64,000 nucleotides of DNA from the NCBI RefSeq assembly GCF_009602535.1, contig NZ_WIQI01000007.1, positions 1 to 64,000 of the forward strand, read 5' to 3'. The translations under genes and the position numbers were made by a program. The first letter of the stretch is position 1. Each line of letters begins with the position of its first letter. The notes beneath the pieces were generated by a model. It saw nothing but the letters and a program-made list of their open reading frames with translations, did no database searches and was not told where the DNA came from. The stretch comes from Ornithinicoccus halotolerans. Its GTDB lineage: Bacteria > Actinomycetota > Actinomycetes > Actinomycetales > Dermatophilaceae. This document shows positions 52,437 through 61,872 of the stretch, in pieces.

Positions 52437-52766
52437 CTCCTGTCGAGAAGGTGCGCCTGTGAAGTGAGACTAGCCCTGCATCGCCCACCGACGGGAGGCC
52501 CGCCAATGGGTGGTGATTGATAGCTTGAGCAGAGACGTGGTCGTCCTGTCCAAGAGCACGCGCCACATCCAAGTCGAGATTCAGGAAGGCGGCACTCACA
52601 CAGCGGCGAGGGCGGCACTCCGAACTCGAGACGGCACTGAGATGCAGGCCCCGGGGCGAGAAGGCTACCCAGGCGGGCCCGGCGGGTCTCACCGCCCATC
52701 ACCGGCCACCTTCACTCGCTCACGCCAGCAGCGGACGTCCGATTCCGCCGATGAGCGTGGGGTGCC
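52437..52766. other. Intergenic stretch without a recognisable gene
   Basis: About 330 bp between the alpha/beta hydrolase start and the zinc-ribbon gene end. It has slightly lower GC than its neighbours. I see no coding frame with family resemblance, no tRNA and no strong hairpin. It presumably includes the promoter of the hydrolase gene. Confidence 0.5.
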
Positions 52767-53321
52767 TCAGCGGTGGAACGGGGCGTGAAACTCCACGTTG
52801 CCTGGTCCCAGCACCTCGGTGTGTTCCTGGTTCGCGCCGTACTCGGTCCAGTCCCAGCGCCCTCCTCGGATCGTCACACGGAGGACGCGTTCTTCCGACG
52901 ACGTGGCTTCCGCTTCCAGCGTGAGCACCTGCGTGCCGTCCAGGCGGATCAGCACGTCGCCCCCCTCCGTCGCGACCTCCGTCAGCTGATGCCAGTTGTC
53001 GTGTGGCCGACCAAACCAGCCGGACGGAAGGCGGAGACTGGCGACCTCATGGTCCGCGAAGAAGGCGACAACGGCCCCCGCGATGGCCGCCAGTGTCTCC
53101 ATCCACCCGGCTCGGTACTCGGCGAAAGAGACCGGCGGCGCTGTGCCGCCCGGATTGTCGTCGTTTCCGAACTCGAAGCCGCAGGTCGGGCACACCTCGT
53201 AGGACGGCTGTCCCAGGAAATCCTCGTATGGCGGGGTGAGCGGGGCACCGTCGGGCGGCGGCCAGGTCGCATGGGGCTTGGCCGTCAGGTTCTGTGAACC
53301 ACACACCGGGCACTCGTACAC
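52767..53321 (-). CDS. Zinc-ribbon protein of unknown function
   Basis: This is a 184-aa protein starting at ATG 53321. The N-terminus has two Cys pairs, YECPVCGSQN (about 2-11) and EVCPTCGFEFGNDD (about 42-55), which would form a zinc ribbon related to Cys-rich CPCC-type proteins. The C-terminal half (about 85-184) is a beta-rich domain (DVLIRLDGTQVLTLEAEA). A similar combination occurs in secreted-effector immunity-type small proteins, but I cannot support that here. Divergent from the phosphatase gene. Confidence 0.65.
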   Translation of the reverse strand: MYECPVCGSQNLTAKPHATWPPPDGAPLTPPYEDFLGQPSYEVCPTCGFEFGNDDNPGGTAPPVSFAEYRAGWMETLAAIAGAVVAFFADHEVASLRLPSGWFGRPHDNWHQLTEVATEGGDVLIRLDGTQVLTLEAEATSSEERVLRVTIRGGRWDWTEYGANQEHTEVLGPGNVEFHAPFHR

Positions 53322-53534
53322 GGTCGAGAGTCTTCCATCCGGCGCACACGCTCATGCCGCACTGAGCATGGCCGCACGCTACTGCCGCGTCCGCGGCGGC
53401 CGTGCCGAGGAGCGGACCGGCATCGGGGCCGCAGCCGGGTCGGCTCAGCTCGGTGCACCTCCGGGTCCGTGCCGTCGGCGTCCGGGTCAGGTAGCAGACA
53501 CCGGACGGACCGTCCGCCGCGTAGCCTGGGCGGG

Positions 53535-55016
53535 GTGTCGACACCTACCGCCGGTGCCAGCGCAGGTACGGCCACGGAGGGTGGGCAGGTACGCGACGTA
53601 CGTCGGGAGCCCTTCGTCGTCCTCGCCGACCTCGCCCACGACCGAGCACTGGTGACCTGGGGCGCCTTCTACTTCGTCCGGCATGATGCCGACCAACGGT
53701 GGGCGATCGTGGAAGACCACCACCTGGCAGACCTGGTCGACCGGCGCAGCTGCATCGGCACCGAGGCGGAACCGTTCGGTGACACCACCGTGGAGGTGAT
53801 GGATTCCTCGGGTGCCGTGGTCGCGCAGGCGTGGACGGCGGAGCACACCTGGGTCTGGGTCGAGGGGCTGGAGCCGGACACCGAATACCACTACCGCGTG
53901 AGCGTCGACGGTGAGTGCTGGGGCGAGGCGGAGCTGTGGGATACGCTGCCGGACCGACGTGGCGGCTATGACCTGATGCCCTCGGGCAGGACCTACGACC
54001 TCCGGTTCCGCACCTGGCCGCACCCCGATAACCCCAGCCCGCCGTTGCAGTTCGTCGCTCTGGGCGACTATGGCGTGGGGATCCGCTCGGACTCTGAATC
54101 CACGCGGCGACAGCGACGCATCGCCGAGGTCCTCGACCAGCTGGTCACTGACAGCGACATGAGGTTCGTCATCTCGCTCGGCGACAACATCTACGAGGGA
54201 GAGATCGGCGAGGTCGGCGACAACAGCGGCGGCGAGGACGACGACTGGTACTCCAGCTACTACGCCCCCTACCGGTACGCCCTGGCTCAGATCCCGTTCT
54301 TCCCGGCGATCGGCAACCATGACACGAGCGACACCGAGTTCAGCGACGATCGAGCACAGCTCGAGGACAACTTCCACCTGCAGCAGCGCTTCGGGAACAC
54401 GGCCGGACGGTCCTCGGTCGACCCAGGACTGTTCTACCGGCTGCGCTATGGCCGCGACGTCGAGCTCGTCGCGATCGACACCTCCGTGGACAGCGGCAGC
54501 GACGGCGAGCACCGGCACTTCCAGGCCGCACACCACCGGCAGTGGCTCCAGGAGGTCTTCGCCACCGACGACGTGCGCTGGCGGATCCCCTTCTCCCACC
54601 ACCCCGCCTACTGCGCCGGACCCAAGCACCCCAACGACCAGGAGATCTGCGAGGAGCTGACTCCCCTGTTCGCCACCGGGGGCGTCCGACTGGTGCTAGC
54701 CGGGCACGAGCACAACTTCCAGATCAGCGAGGTCGACGGCCGCACGTACGCCATCTCCGGCGCCGGAGGGAAGATCCGCGAGGAATCCCCCGAGGACTTC
54801 GAACAGGCCGGCACCACCGCCTGGTCCGGCCAGTCCCACCTGCTGCTGGTGGAGATTGACGGTGAGGAGGCGCGGCTGACGCCCATCAGCGGGCTGCTGC
54901 CCGACGGCACCCCTCACCTCATGACCGCGATGAACCCACAGGACCACATCATCCGGCCGCCGTTCGTGATCACCGAGAACGGCGTCGTGCCAACATCCGT
55001 CAGCACCAACCCATGA
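53535..55016 (+). CDS. Metallophosphoesterase, purple-acid-phosphatase-like
   Basis: This 493-aa protein has an N-terminal fibronectin-like domain (LEPDTEYHYRVSVDGE, about 112-127) and a calcineurin-type phosphoesterase domain with all metal motifs: VALGDYG (about 175), ISLGDNIYEGE (about 215), AIGNHDTSD (about 257), FSHHPAYC (about 355) and LAGHEHNFQ (about 392). The architecture matches purple acid phosphatases. No signal peptide is apparent. I use GTG 53535; GTG 53469 is a longer alternative, and neither has a clear ribosome-binding site, so a leaderless transcript is possible. Substrate unknown. Confidence 0.85.
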   Translation: MSTPTAGASAGTATEGGQVRDVRREPFVVLADLAHDRALVTWGAFYFVRHDADQRWAIVEDHHLADLVDRRSCIGTEAEPFGDTTVEVMDSSGAVVAQAWTAEHTWVWVEGLEPDTEYHYRVSVDGECWGEAELWDTLPDRRGGYDLMPSGRTYDLRFRTWPHPDNPSPPLQFVALGDYGVGIRSDSESTRRQRRIAEVLDQLVTDSDMRFVISLGDNIYEGEIGEVGDNSGGEDDDWYSSYYAPYRYALAQIPFFPAIGNHDTSDTEFSDDRAQLEDNFHLQQRFGNTAGRSSVDPGLFYRLRYGRDVELVAIDTSVDSGSDGEHRHFQAAHHRQWLQEVFATDDVRWRIPFSHHPAYCAGPKHPNDQEICEELTPLFATGGVRLVLAGHEHNFQISEVDGRTYAISGAGGKIREESPEDFEQAGTTAWSGQSHLLLVEIDGEEARLTPISGLLPDGTPHLMTAMNPQDHIIRPPFVITENGVVPTSVSTNP

Positions 55017-55174
55017 CCACAGCAAGTTTCGACGCAGCTAGCAGCCCACTCTGACCGCGCTTCCCGCCCTATCCTCCCGCTCGGGTGCCTGTCGGGAGGA
55101 AGCCGGTCGACGGCTGCAACCGGGGTGACTGCATCCTGTGCTCATGAAACTGCCGCTGGTCATGCCACCAGCAG

Positions 55175-55406
55175 CCGGGACTCGCCAGACAAGCCCTGAG
55201 CGCGCTCACGGACTTCGCGTGGACGCTGCCTGACCTACACCGGGTCGAGGTATACATCGAGCCGTGGAACGTCGCTTCACAGAAGGACTGCCACGACAGC
55301 CGGCTACCAGCGCAAGGGAATGCTCAAAAGCCACTAGGAGACTGGTGACCGCCGAGTCGACATGCTGCTGTACGCCACCGCCCGACCCAAGGCTGAGACA
55401 TCCTGA
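55175..55406 (+). pseudogene. Remnant of a RimJ/RimL-type GNAT acetyltransferase (C-terminal part)
   Basis: The plus strand reads PGLARQALSALTDFAWTLPD then LHRVEVYIEPWNVAS, the typical RimL C-terminal core (gLhRvel.iepwN.aS). Just after the Ser codon near 55282 a 1-nt insertion shifts the frame, and the protein continues as RTATTAGYQRKGMLKSH, an in-frame TAG (55335-55337, where a Gln codon is expected), then ETGDRRVDMLLYATARP, ending at TGA 55404-55406. The N-terminal half is missing. It is a decayed gene, not a sequencing artefact of one base, because there are two independent lesions. Confidence 0.8.
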
Positions 55407-55847
55407 ACTGCCGCTGTCGGCGCTAGCGTCCGACCATGCCGCGGCGAGGGCGGGCGCGGAGCCCCACGAGGGCTCGGGTCTAGCCCACCACCAGATGCTG
55501 GTGACCGTCGATCCTCTTGCAACCAGGGAACGGTGACCCTAGGTTGGCGTCACGCCCGCGGCACTTGTCCGCTCAAACGGGTCGAGCTGGAACGCGAATG
55601 TCGTTGCGGCACCTGAAGGGCCGGGGGAGCGCCGTCCCGAGGCCGACAAGCGCCTGACACGCGGTACGCTGGTGGTGCTATCGCGGCTGAACACGTCCGA
55701 CGCGTCGATCTGTGGAGATCCGCTGGACACGTTTGCCCCCAGGACCTTTCGAGCCAAGGCTGCTCGGAGGTCCATCGCCGCGCTGCGGGTGCGGCCCGGG
55801 CTCGGTCTCGGCGCACAAAGTGACCGGATCGCTCCAAGGAGGAGTTC
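55407..55847. other. Intergenic stretch upstream of the SNF2 gene
   Basis: About 440 bp between the acetyltransferase remnant and the SNF2 start. No frame on either strand shows a recognisable family; the base composition is a little less GC-rich than its surroundings. It must contain the promoter of the SNF2 gene; I see no clear -35/-10 pair. Confidence 0.45.
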
Positions 55848-57977
55848 GTGGCTCGAGGAGCCCAGCGTCAGAACGGCGCACGCACGCGCACGCATCGGCC
55901 CCGCCACGACAATGACGGCATCATCCCCGTGCTCGCCAAGGTCGCCCGCGAGGTCGAGTCCGCGGTCCAGCGTGGTCGCACGCTGCCGTCGATCCGGACC
56001 AAGTTCCAGGTGGTGGGGCTCCTCATGCGCGAGGAACGCGCCCGCGTCAAGGCGGACGAAGCGAAGCCCGGGACCCGGCGCGCCGAGGAACTAAAGCGCC
56101 TCGACGGCATCGCCACCATCCTGGCAACAACGGCCGCCCGGGACACCTCCCTGTTTGGGCTGCTTGCCGACGACGCCGTCATCACAGACCGCGCGCGGTC
56201 CCTGCGCCACGAGCTTTTGGAGGCGGCCGGCATCGAGGTGGCGCCTGAGCCCGCCGAGCCGCCCGAGCCGGCCGAGCCCACGCCGGCCGTGCAGCGCCGG
56301 GTGGTGCCCCCGTCGGTGGTGTCTCGCCAGCTTGCCAACCCCTTCCTCGAACCCGACTACTCTGCCGCCGCCAAGCTCACCGTCAAGCCCCGCCGTCTCG
56401 CCGGCTGGGAGCTCATCGGGCCGCTGCTGAAGTCCTTCGAGGATGGCGGGGCGTTGTCGTGCATGGATCTGCCAGAGCCGGTCAGCACCCGCGTGGCCGG
56501 TGGGCTGGAACTCATGCCGCACCAGGTGAGGTTGGTCGCCGCCGCTGCTGCGGGGCACCGGACGTTCCTGCTCGCCGACGAGCCCGGTCTGGGCAAGACG
56601 GCGCAGGCGCTGCTCGCCGCGGAGGCGGCGGGCGCCTACCCGTTGCTCGTGGTCGTGCCGAACGTGGTGAAGATGAACTGGGCGCGCGAGGCCACGCGTT
56701 GGACGCCCAACCACCCCGCGACGGTGGTCTACGGCGACGGCGGCACGATCGACGGCTTCGCGGACATCATCATCGTCAACTACGAGGTGCTCGACCGGCA
56801 CGTGGGCTGGCTCGGGGATCTGGGTCTGCGCGGGATGGTGGTCGACGAGGCGCATTACATTAAGAACCCGAAGTCGCAGCGGTCCCAGAACGTGCTGCAG
56901 CTCTCCGAGCGCATCCGCACGCGGACCGGCAACCCGCTGCTCATGGCCCTCACCGGCACACCGCTGATCAACGATATCGAGGACTTCACGGCGATCTGGC
57001 GGTTCCTCGGCTGGGTCGACGAGACCAAGCCGGTCGGTGAGCTGATGGGGGCGCTCGAGGAGATCGGTCTGACACCGGCCGACCGGGGCTTCTCCGCCGC
57101 TGCTCGCGCGGCCGTCATTGACCGCGGCATCGTCCGACGACGCAAGGTGGACGTGGCCGCCGACCTGCCCGCCCGCCGCGTGGCCGACGTCCCCATCGAG
57201 GTCGACGACGAGGCCGGACGGTCCATCCGGGCCGCCGAGCAGCGCCTCGCCCGTCGCCTCGTCGGGCGCTATGAGCGGGCGCTGGAGGCGCGGCCCTCGG
57301 GCGCCGTCGTCGAGGGCATCGACCACGTCCTTGTGCGCCAGGTGGCCACGCGGGAGCGGGCGAACAAGACCACGAAGAAGTCGGACGAGAACGTGTTCAC
57401 CATGATGCGGCGCATCGGCCAGGCGAAGGCCGGCCTCGCGGCCGAGTACGCCGCTCAGCTCGCCCGCAGCGCCGGCAAGGTCGTCTTCTTCGCCAAGCAC
57501 ATCGACGTCATGGACACCGCCGAGGCAACCTTCGCCAAGCGGGGCATCAGGTACGCCTCCATCCGCGGCGACCAGACGGCATCGGCCCGGCAGAAGCACA
57601 TCGACGCGTTCACCAACGACCCGGACGTCGCCGTCGCCGTGTGCTCATTGACGGCCGCCGGCGTCGGCGTCAACCTGCAGGTCGCCTCGAACATGGTGCT
57701 CGGGGAGCTGTCATGGACCGACGCCGAGCAAACCCAGGCCATCGACCGCGTCCACCGCATCGGACAGGACGAGCCGGTCACGGCGTGGCGGATCATCGCC
57801 ACGCAGACCCTTGACACGCGAATCGCCGAGCTCATCGACAGCAAGGCAGGGCTGGCCGCTCGGGCGCTCGACGGGGCAGACAAGGACATCTCCGACTCCT
57901 CCGACGTGCAGCTCGAGGCGCTCGTGACGCTTCTCGAAAAGGCGTTGGAAGAGCGGATCAACAGGCAAGCCTCCTGA
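55848..57977 (+). CDS. SNF2-family DNA-dependent ATPase (stand-alone)
   Basis: This 709-aa protein starts at GTG 55848 with AAGGAGGAG 5 nt upstream. After about 215 residues of N-terminal helical and Pro/Glu-rich sequence, the motor carries LADEPGLGKTAQALLA (Walker A, about 242-257), VVDEAHYIKNP (about 330), ALTGTPLIND (motif III, about 366), a HepA/SMARCAL1-like C-terminal half with VVFFAKHIDVMD, and DRVHRIGQDEPV (motif VI, about 635). Family members translocate on DNA, anneal it or remodel protein-DNA complexes. Neither a restriction nor a methylase gene adjoins it. Confidence 0.9.
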   Translation: MARGAQRQNGARTRTHRPRHDNDGIIPVLAKVAREVESAVQRGRTLPSIRTKFQVVGLLMREERARVKADEAKPGTRRAEELKRLDGIATILATTAARDTSLFGLLADDAVITDRARSLRHELLEAAGIEVAPEPAEPPEPAEPTPAVQRRVVPPSVVSRQLANPFLEPDYSAAAKLTVKPRRLAGWELIGPLLKSFEDGGALSCMDLPEPVSTRVAGGLELMPHQVRLVAAAAAGHRTFLLADEPGLGKTAQALLAAEAAGAYPLLVVVPNVVKMNWAREATRWTPNHPATVVYGDGGTIDGFADIIIVNYEVLDRHVGWLGDLGLRGMVVDEAHYIKNPKSQRSQNVLQLSERIRTRTGNPLLMALTGTPLINDIEDFTAIWRFLGWVDETKPVGELMGALEEIGLTPADRGFSAAARAAVIDRGIVRRRKVDVAADLPARRVADVPIEVDDEAGRSIRAAEQRLARRLVGRYERALEARPSGAVVEGIDHVLVRQVATRERANKTTKKSDENVFTMMRRIGQAKAGLAAEYAAQLARSAGKVVFFAKHIDVMDTAEATFAKRGIRYASIRGDQTASARQKHIDAFTNDPDVAVAVCSLTAAGVGVNLQVASNMVLGELSWTDAEQTQAIDRVHRIGQDEPVTAWRIIATQTLDTRIAELIDSKAGLAARALDGADKDISDSSDVQLEALVTLLEKALEERINRQAS

Positions 57978-58100
57978 CGCCCAACGATGCAACCCGCGAG
58001 GACGCCGCCGACCACAACCTGCAGGGCGACCCCGACCCCACCTACCCCGACGGCCACGCCACTCAACGCCCTCGGCACGGACTGACCCCGCCTCCACTGG

Positions 58101-59534
58101 TCACCTTGGGTCATCGCGCCAGCCGCGCCGGCGCGACCCCGGGTGCTGGCGCCGCCACCGCACCTCCACGCCCCGGTCGCGCGCCATCCGCTCGATCAGG
58201 TAGCTCACCTCCTGGCTGGCGTACCGGTCGTGGGCGTCACGCACCGTCGTCCGCTTGCCGAACAACGCGTCCGCTTCGTCGAACAGCACCACCTCCCCGG
58301 CCCGCTCGGCCTCGTCGAACAGCCGAGCGAGGTTCTTCTCCGTCTCGCCGATGTACCTCGAGACCACCTTGCCCAGATCGACCGCACGCACTGGCGGCTG
58401 CGGGGCGACCGCAGAGCCGGGTGCCGGGGCCGGATCATCGGTCGGTGACGGCACACCGGCCTGCAGACGCAGCGTGTGGACGTCGAACTCGGCCGGCTTC
58501 ACCGGGGCCAGCCACACCGACAGCACCACCTGCCCGGCGGCCACATCGGCCTCGGTCATCGTCTCCCCCGGTCCGCACCGCACCCCGTATGCCTGCTCCG
58601 GCTTGCTGCCCTGCAGCGCGCCCTGCCGCCACAGCCCGGCAAGGAACTCCTCGGTCAGCTGCCGGACCCGCGCCCACAACGCCGCGTCGCTCGGCTCCTC
58701 CTGCACGAACCGCAGCCCGGCGGACAGCGAGCCCAGCACGTGGTCGGTGAGTCGCCGCACGTTGAGATAACGCGAGGCCGGCTCGGCGGTCTGCGCCCCG
58801 GCCAGCGTCCGCGCGCCCCAGACCAGTCGGCCCCGGCCGGGGAACTCCCGCAGCGCGTTGACACCAGCCTGGGTCAGCCGCTCGGTCTCCTGGGAGCCGA
58901 GCGCCTCGACCAGCCCGTCCAGCCCGTCCAGCTCGACGCCCGCGGGCGCCTTCCACACTCCGCGCCCTGCGTCGGTGCGCGCGATGACCCCGGCGACCGC
59001 CCCGGACGGCGGCACCCTCACGCCTGCGCTGACGACCCACGGATGGTATGCCGCAGCCCGCTCGCGGTGCTCGCTCACCTGCTGCAGCACAGCCTCGGTC
59101 TCAGACCCCCACGGGCCAGGAGGTAGGTCGAGCACCAACACGGCGCCGTATGCCGCACAGCGGGCCAGCGCCGCCCGCACCTGGTCGGGATGGTCGGCGG
59201 TCAGGCCAGGCAGCGCCAACACCGTGACGCCCGAGCCGTCGAGGGAATGCACGCCCCCGCGACCCTGTGCCGGCACCAGTTGCTCCGGCGCCGGACCCTC
59301 CGCGCGGACGACCACGGCGCTGGTGCCGCCGTTGGCGAAGAACAGGTCCACCGCGTGACCGAGCGGACGGTCCCCATCAAGGCTGGGCCCGAAGATGGCG
59401 TGGTACTCCGCGGCGCTGGTGACCGGGACCGGCGTGTTAACCGGCCCGGCGTCCGCGACCCCGACGAACCCGGTGACCGACGTGGGCAGCGGCCGGATGG
59501 CGGTGCCTGCGATGCCTGGCTCCACGGGCGGCAT
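58101..59534 (-). CDS. Contractile tail sheath protein fused to a truncated tail/eCIS AAA+ ATPase
   Basis: This 477-aa frame starts at ATG 59534. Residues about 1-358 are a complete contractile sheath protein: RGVWKAPAGVEL, GVNALREFPGRGRLVWGART, SRYLNVRRLTDHV, RFVQEEPSDAALW, LWRQGALQGSKPEQAYGVRC and KPAEFDVHTLRLQ. After a Pro/Ala linker, residues about 385-454 match the ATPase encoded in phage-tail-like injection clusters: VDLGKVVSRYIGETEKNLAR, Walker B VVLFDEADALFGKR and DRYASQEVSYLIERM. Walker A and sensor residues are missing, and the last about 25 residues are unrelated basic sequence. No tube, baseplate or spike genes are near. It looks like a deletion chimera from a lost cluster. Confidence 0.85.
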   Translation of the reverse strand: MPPVEPGIAGTAIRPLPTSVTGFVGVADAGPVNTPVPVTSAAEYHAIFGPSLDGDRPLGHAVDLFFANGGTSAVVVRAEGPAPEQLVPAQGRGGVHSLDGSGVTVLALPGLTADHPDQVRAALARCAAYGAVLVLDLPPGPWGSETEAVLQQVSEHRERAAAYHPWVVSAGVRVPPSGAVAGVIARTDAGRGVWKAPAGVELDGLDGLVEALGSQETERLTQAGVNALREFPGRGRLVWGARTLAGAQTAEPASRYLNVRRLTDHVLGSLSAGLRFVQEEPSDAALWARVRQLTEEFLAGLWRQGALQGSKPEQAYGVRCGPGETMTEADVAAGQVVLSVWLAPVKPAEFDVHTLRLQAGVPSPTDDPAPAPGSAVAPQPPVRAVDLGKVVSRYIGETEKNLARLFDEAERAGEVVLFDEADALFGKRTTVRDAHDRYASQEVSYLIERMARDRGVEVRWRRQHPGSRRRGWRDDPR

Positions 59535-59736
59535 AGGTCATTGAAGCGCCGTCGGGTCGCAGCGCGCCACCCCCGGGCGCACGCTCCGCGCGGGAAAGAG
59601 TCCGGGACTCCCGCCAAGAAGAGGTGCTGGTTCAGCGGCTACGGCGGGCGACTTGCGCGAGGGTGTCCCGATCCGGACCTGCCGCACGGAGCAGGTGGCC
59701 TTCGGCACCTCGCACCATGCCGCGGAGGCACTGCCC

Positions 59737-61374
59737 TCAGACGTAGCGGGCGAGGAAGCTGTTGCGGAAACGGGCCGAGGGGTCGTACCGGCGCTTGATG
59801 GCGAAGAACTCGTCGAGCCGTGGATACGCCTGCTGGACCTGTTCTCTGGTGTAGTGCTGCTGGTAGGGCAGGTAGAACGTGCCGCCGAGGTCGAGTGAGG
59901 ACTCGACCAGCGCGCGGGTGAGGTCCGCCATGTCGGCGTTGCCGGCGTCGCTGGTCGCCTGGCTGAGATAGAGCACGAGCGAGAACCGCTCCCCCTGCGC
60001 ATAGTCCAGCACGATGTCCTCGCGGTCGACAGATCGGATGGAGGCGCTCAACAGCCGGGCGTCGTGCGTGCCCAGCTGTGCGCGCAGCTCGTCCAGGAAG
60101 GGGGCGAGCTGGTCGTGTGGCAGGAAGTACTCATGCAGGACGTCGGTGTACTGCGGCAGCCGGTTCTGCAGGAATCCTAGGCTTTCGTACATCGCCTGGT
60201 TGCGCGCCACCATGCAGGCCTCAGCCTCACGCAGGGCCTCGTTGCGGGCCTGGACGCACCCGCGCACCCGTGGCAGCAGCTCTCGCTGTGCTGTCCACTT
60301 GAGGCGCTGGCCCAGATCACCGGTCCGGGCGAGGTTGAAGACCAGTCGGCTGAACCGGTCCGAGCTGCGCTCCCTCAATGCGGGGATCGGCTCGGCGACG
60401 TCGACCCGCTCGTAGGAGTACACGATCGCCTCTCGGAGCAAGCTCGTCGGAGCGGTGGACAGGTGCGTGTAGGTGAGCCGGACCGAGTCGTCACCCGCGA
60501 TGTCAGAGGCGAAGACGTCCGGGAACTCCCGGTAGTCCACGACCCGGCTCCGCAGGCGGTACATCTCGCTGTCCACGAGCTCCAGCTCCACCTCCAGGAT
60601 GACCCCGAACAGCCCGTAGCCACCGACCACGGCACGGAACAGGTCCGGCTGCTGCTCGCGGCTGACCCGGTGCACCCTGCCGTCGGCAAGCATCACGCGC
60701 AGAGCCCGGATCGTCGAGGACAGGCTCCCGGCCCGGAAGTCCAGGCCGTGGGCGTTGACGGAGACGGTGCCCCCCACGCTGAGCACGTCGACGCTCGGCA
60801 TCGTCGAGACCGACAACCCCACCGGGTGGACCGCCTCGAGCACCTGATGCCACGTCGCACCGGCCTGCACCGTGGCGGTCCGCCGGTCCTCATCCACTGT
60901 CACCTGACTGAACGCCCGCATGTCCAGGACCAGTCCGCCCGGGTAGGAGGCCTGACCACCCATGGCATGCTGGGTGCCTGCGACGGAGACGGCCAGGTCG
61001 TGCTCCTCGGCGAAGGCCAGCGCAGCCCGGACGTCGGCGACGCTGCGCGCGCGGACCACGCCGAACACCGGAGTTCGGGTGAGGCAGCTGGCGTCGCTGA
61101 CGGCGCCGCCCCGCTGCTCGAGCAGGCCGGTGTACGACGCCGCGGCCGGGCGGGCAGGGCTACCTGTCGCCGGCCAGGGAACGGGCGACGGCACGGCACT
61201 GACCACACACTCCTTCGGGCTGAGCGGGGCGCCGGACCACAGGGCGTACTGCGGGCCCGCGAGGACGAGGACCAGCAGGAGCACCAGCGCGACGAGGGTC
61301 AGCCGGGCCGATCGGCGGCGCTGCCGGTGACGTGCCGGGCCCCGGTGCCGGGTGCTCTGCGGGCGGCGCGCCAT
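59737..61374 (-). CDS. Membrane-anchored FAD-binding oxidase (sugar-1,4-lactone oxidase type)
   Basis: This 545-aa protein has a basic N-terminus and one hydrophobic helix (LTLVALVLLLVLVLAGPQYA, about 25-44), so the catalytic part is probably extracytoplasmic. Residues about 100-280 form a PCMH-type FAD domain (ADVRAALAFAEEHDLAVSVA, VLSVGGTVSVNAHGLD) and the C-terminus (RLDEFFAIKRRYDPSARFRN) matches the D-arabinono-1,4-lactone oxidase family. It would oxidise a sugar lactone or polyol with O2 or a quinone. The HAMGG segment is near the usual FAD-linking His position. Start ATG 61374. Confidence 0.8.
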   Translation of the reverse strand: MARRPQSTRHRGPARHRQRRRSARLTLVALVLLLVLVLAGPQYALWSGAPLSPKECVVSAVPSPVPWPATGSPARPAAASYTGLLEQRGGAVSDASCLTRTPVFGVVRARSVADVRAALAFAEEHDLAVSVAGTQHAMGGQASYPGGLVLDMRAFSQVTVDEDRRTATVQAGATWHQVLEAVHPVGLSVSTMPSVDVLSVGGTVSVNAHGLDFRAGSLSSTIRALRVMLADGRVHRVSREQQPDLFRAVVGGYGLFGVILEVELELVDSEMYRLRSRVVDYREFPDVFASDIAGDDSVRLTYTHLSTAPTSLLREAIVYSYERVDVAEPIPALRERSSDRFSRLVFNLARTGDLGQRLKWTAQRELLPRVRGCVQARNEALREAEACMVARNQAMYESLGFLQNRLPQYTDVLHEYFLPHDQLAPFLDELRAQLGTHDARLLSASIRSVDREDIVLDYAQGERFSLVLYLSQATSDAGNADMADLTRALVESSLDLGGTFYLPYQQHYTREQVQQAYPRLDEFFAIKRRYDPSARFRNSFLARYV

Positions 61375-61872
61375 CTGAGCAGCTCAGAACGAGTCGAGGA
61401 AGGCAGTCAGGGCGACGGGATACGCCTCGGCACCCGCGCCCCGCCAGCCGAGGTGGCTCACCGTCCGCAAGAGTCCCCTATCGGCGCGGTGAGGGCTACC
61501 ACCGCCACCGGTGCGGCCGGCAGGTTGTTCACGTCGCACGGGGGACGCGCTGGCAGTCCACGGACTCATGACTCATTCAACCCCTTCCCAGCAGCGTCCG
61601 CCATAACCCGCTGGTCGGGTCCACCGCGCGCGACTGCCGCCTGGCGCGCGCTCCCCCGGAGCTCGTCGCCCATGTCCCCGGCATCACCCCGGCTCCCCTC
61701 AACTCACGGACGACGTCCGCGATCTCCAGGACTCCCACGCCCAGATCCGAGCAGGAGCAGTCGAAGGTCTAGCCGCACCACAACTGAGGAGCCGCCGAGG
61801 GTGAGAAAGGGGGTTGACCCGTCCGGCTGCCACAGCACCTCACCAGGCAGTCTCGTCCTCGACCCGACTTTG
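61375..61872. other. Intergenic stretch without a recognisable gene
   Basis: About 500 bp between the lactone-oxidase-like gene and the small membrane protein. Short open frames exist on both strands, but none shows family resemblance or a ribosome-binding site. It probably contains the upstream region of the oxidase gene and may be further decayed sequence. Confidence 0.45.

Noticed and set aside
55848-57977. SNF2 gene as a DISARM or BREX component
   Set aside because: No methyltransferase, DUF1998, PLD, PglX or PglZ gene is adjacent; family alone is insufficient.
58101-59534. The sheath gene as part of a prophage
   Set aside because: No integrase, terminase, capsid, portal, holin or lysis genes are within reach; the sheath type and associated ATPase point to a tail-like injection system remnant instead.
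61375-61872. Short frames resembling kinase linker or hydrolase tail sequence
   Set aside because: Matches were too short and without a start signal; treated as intergenic.
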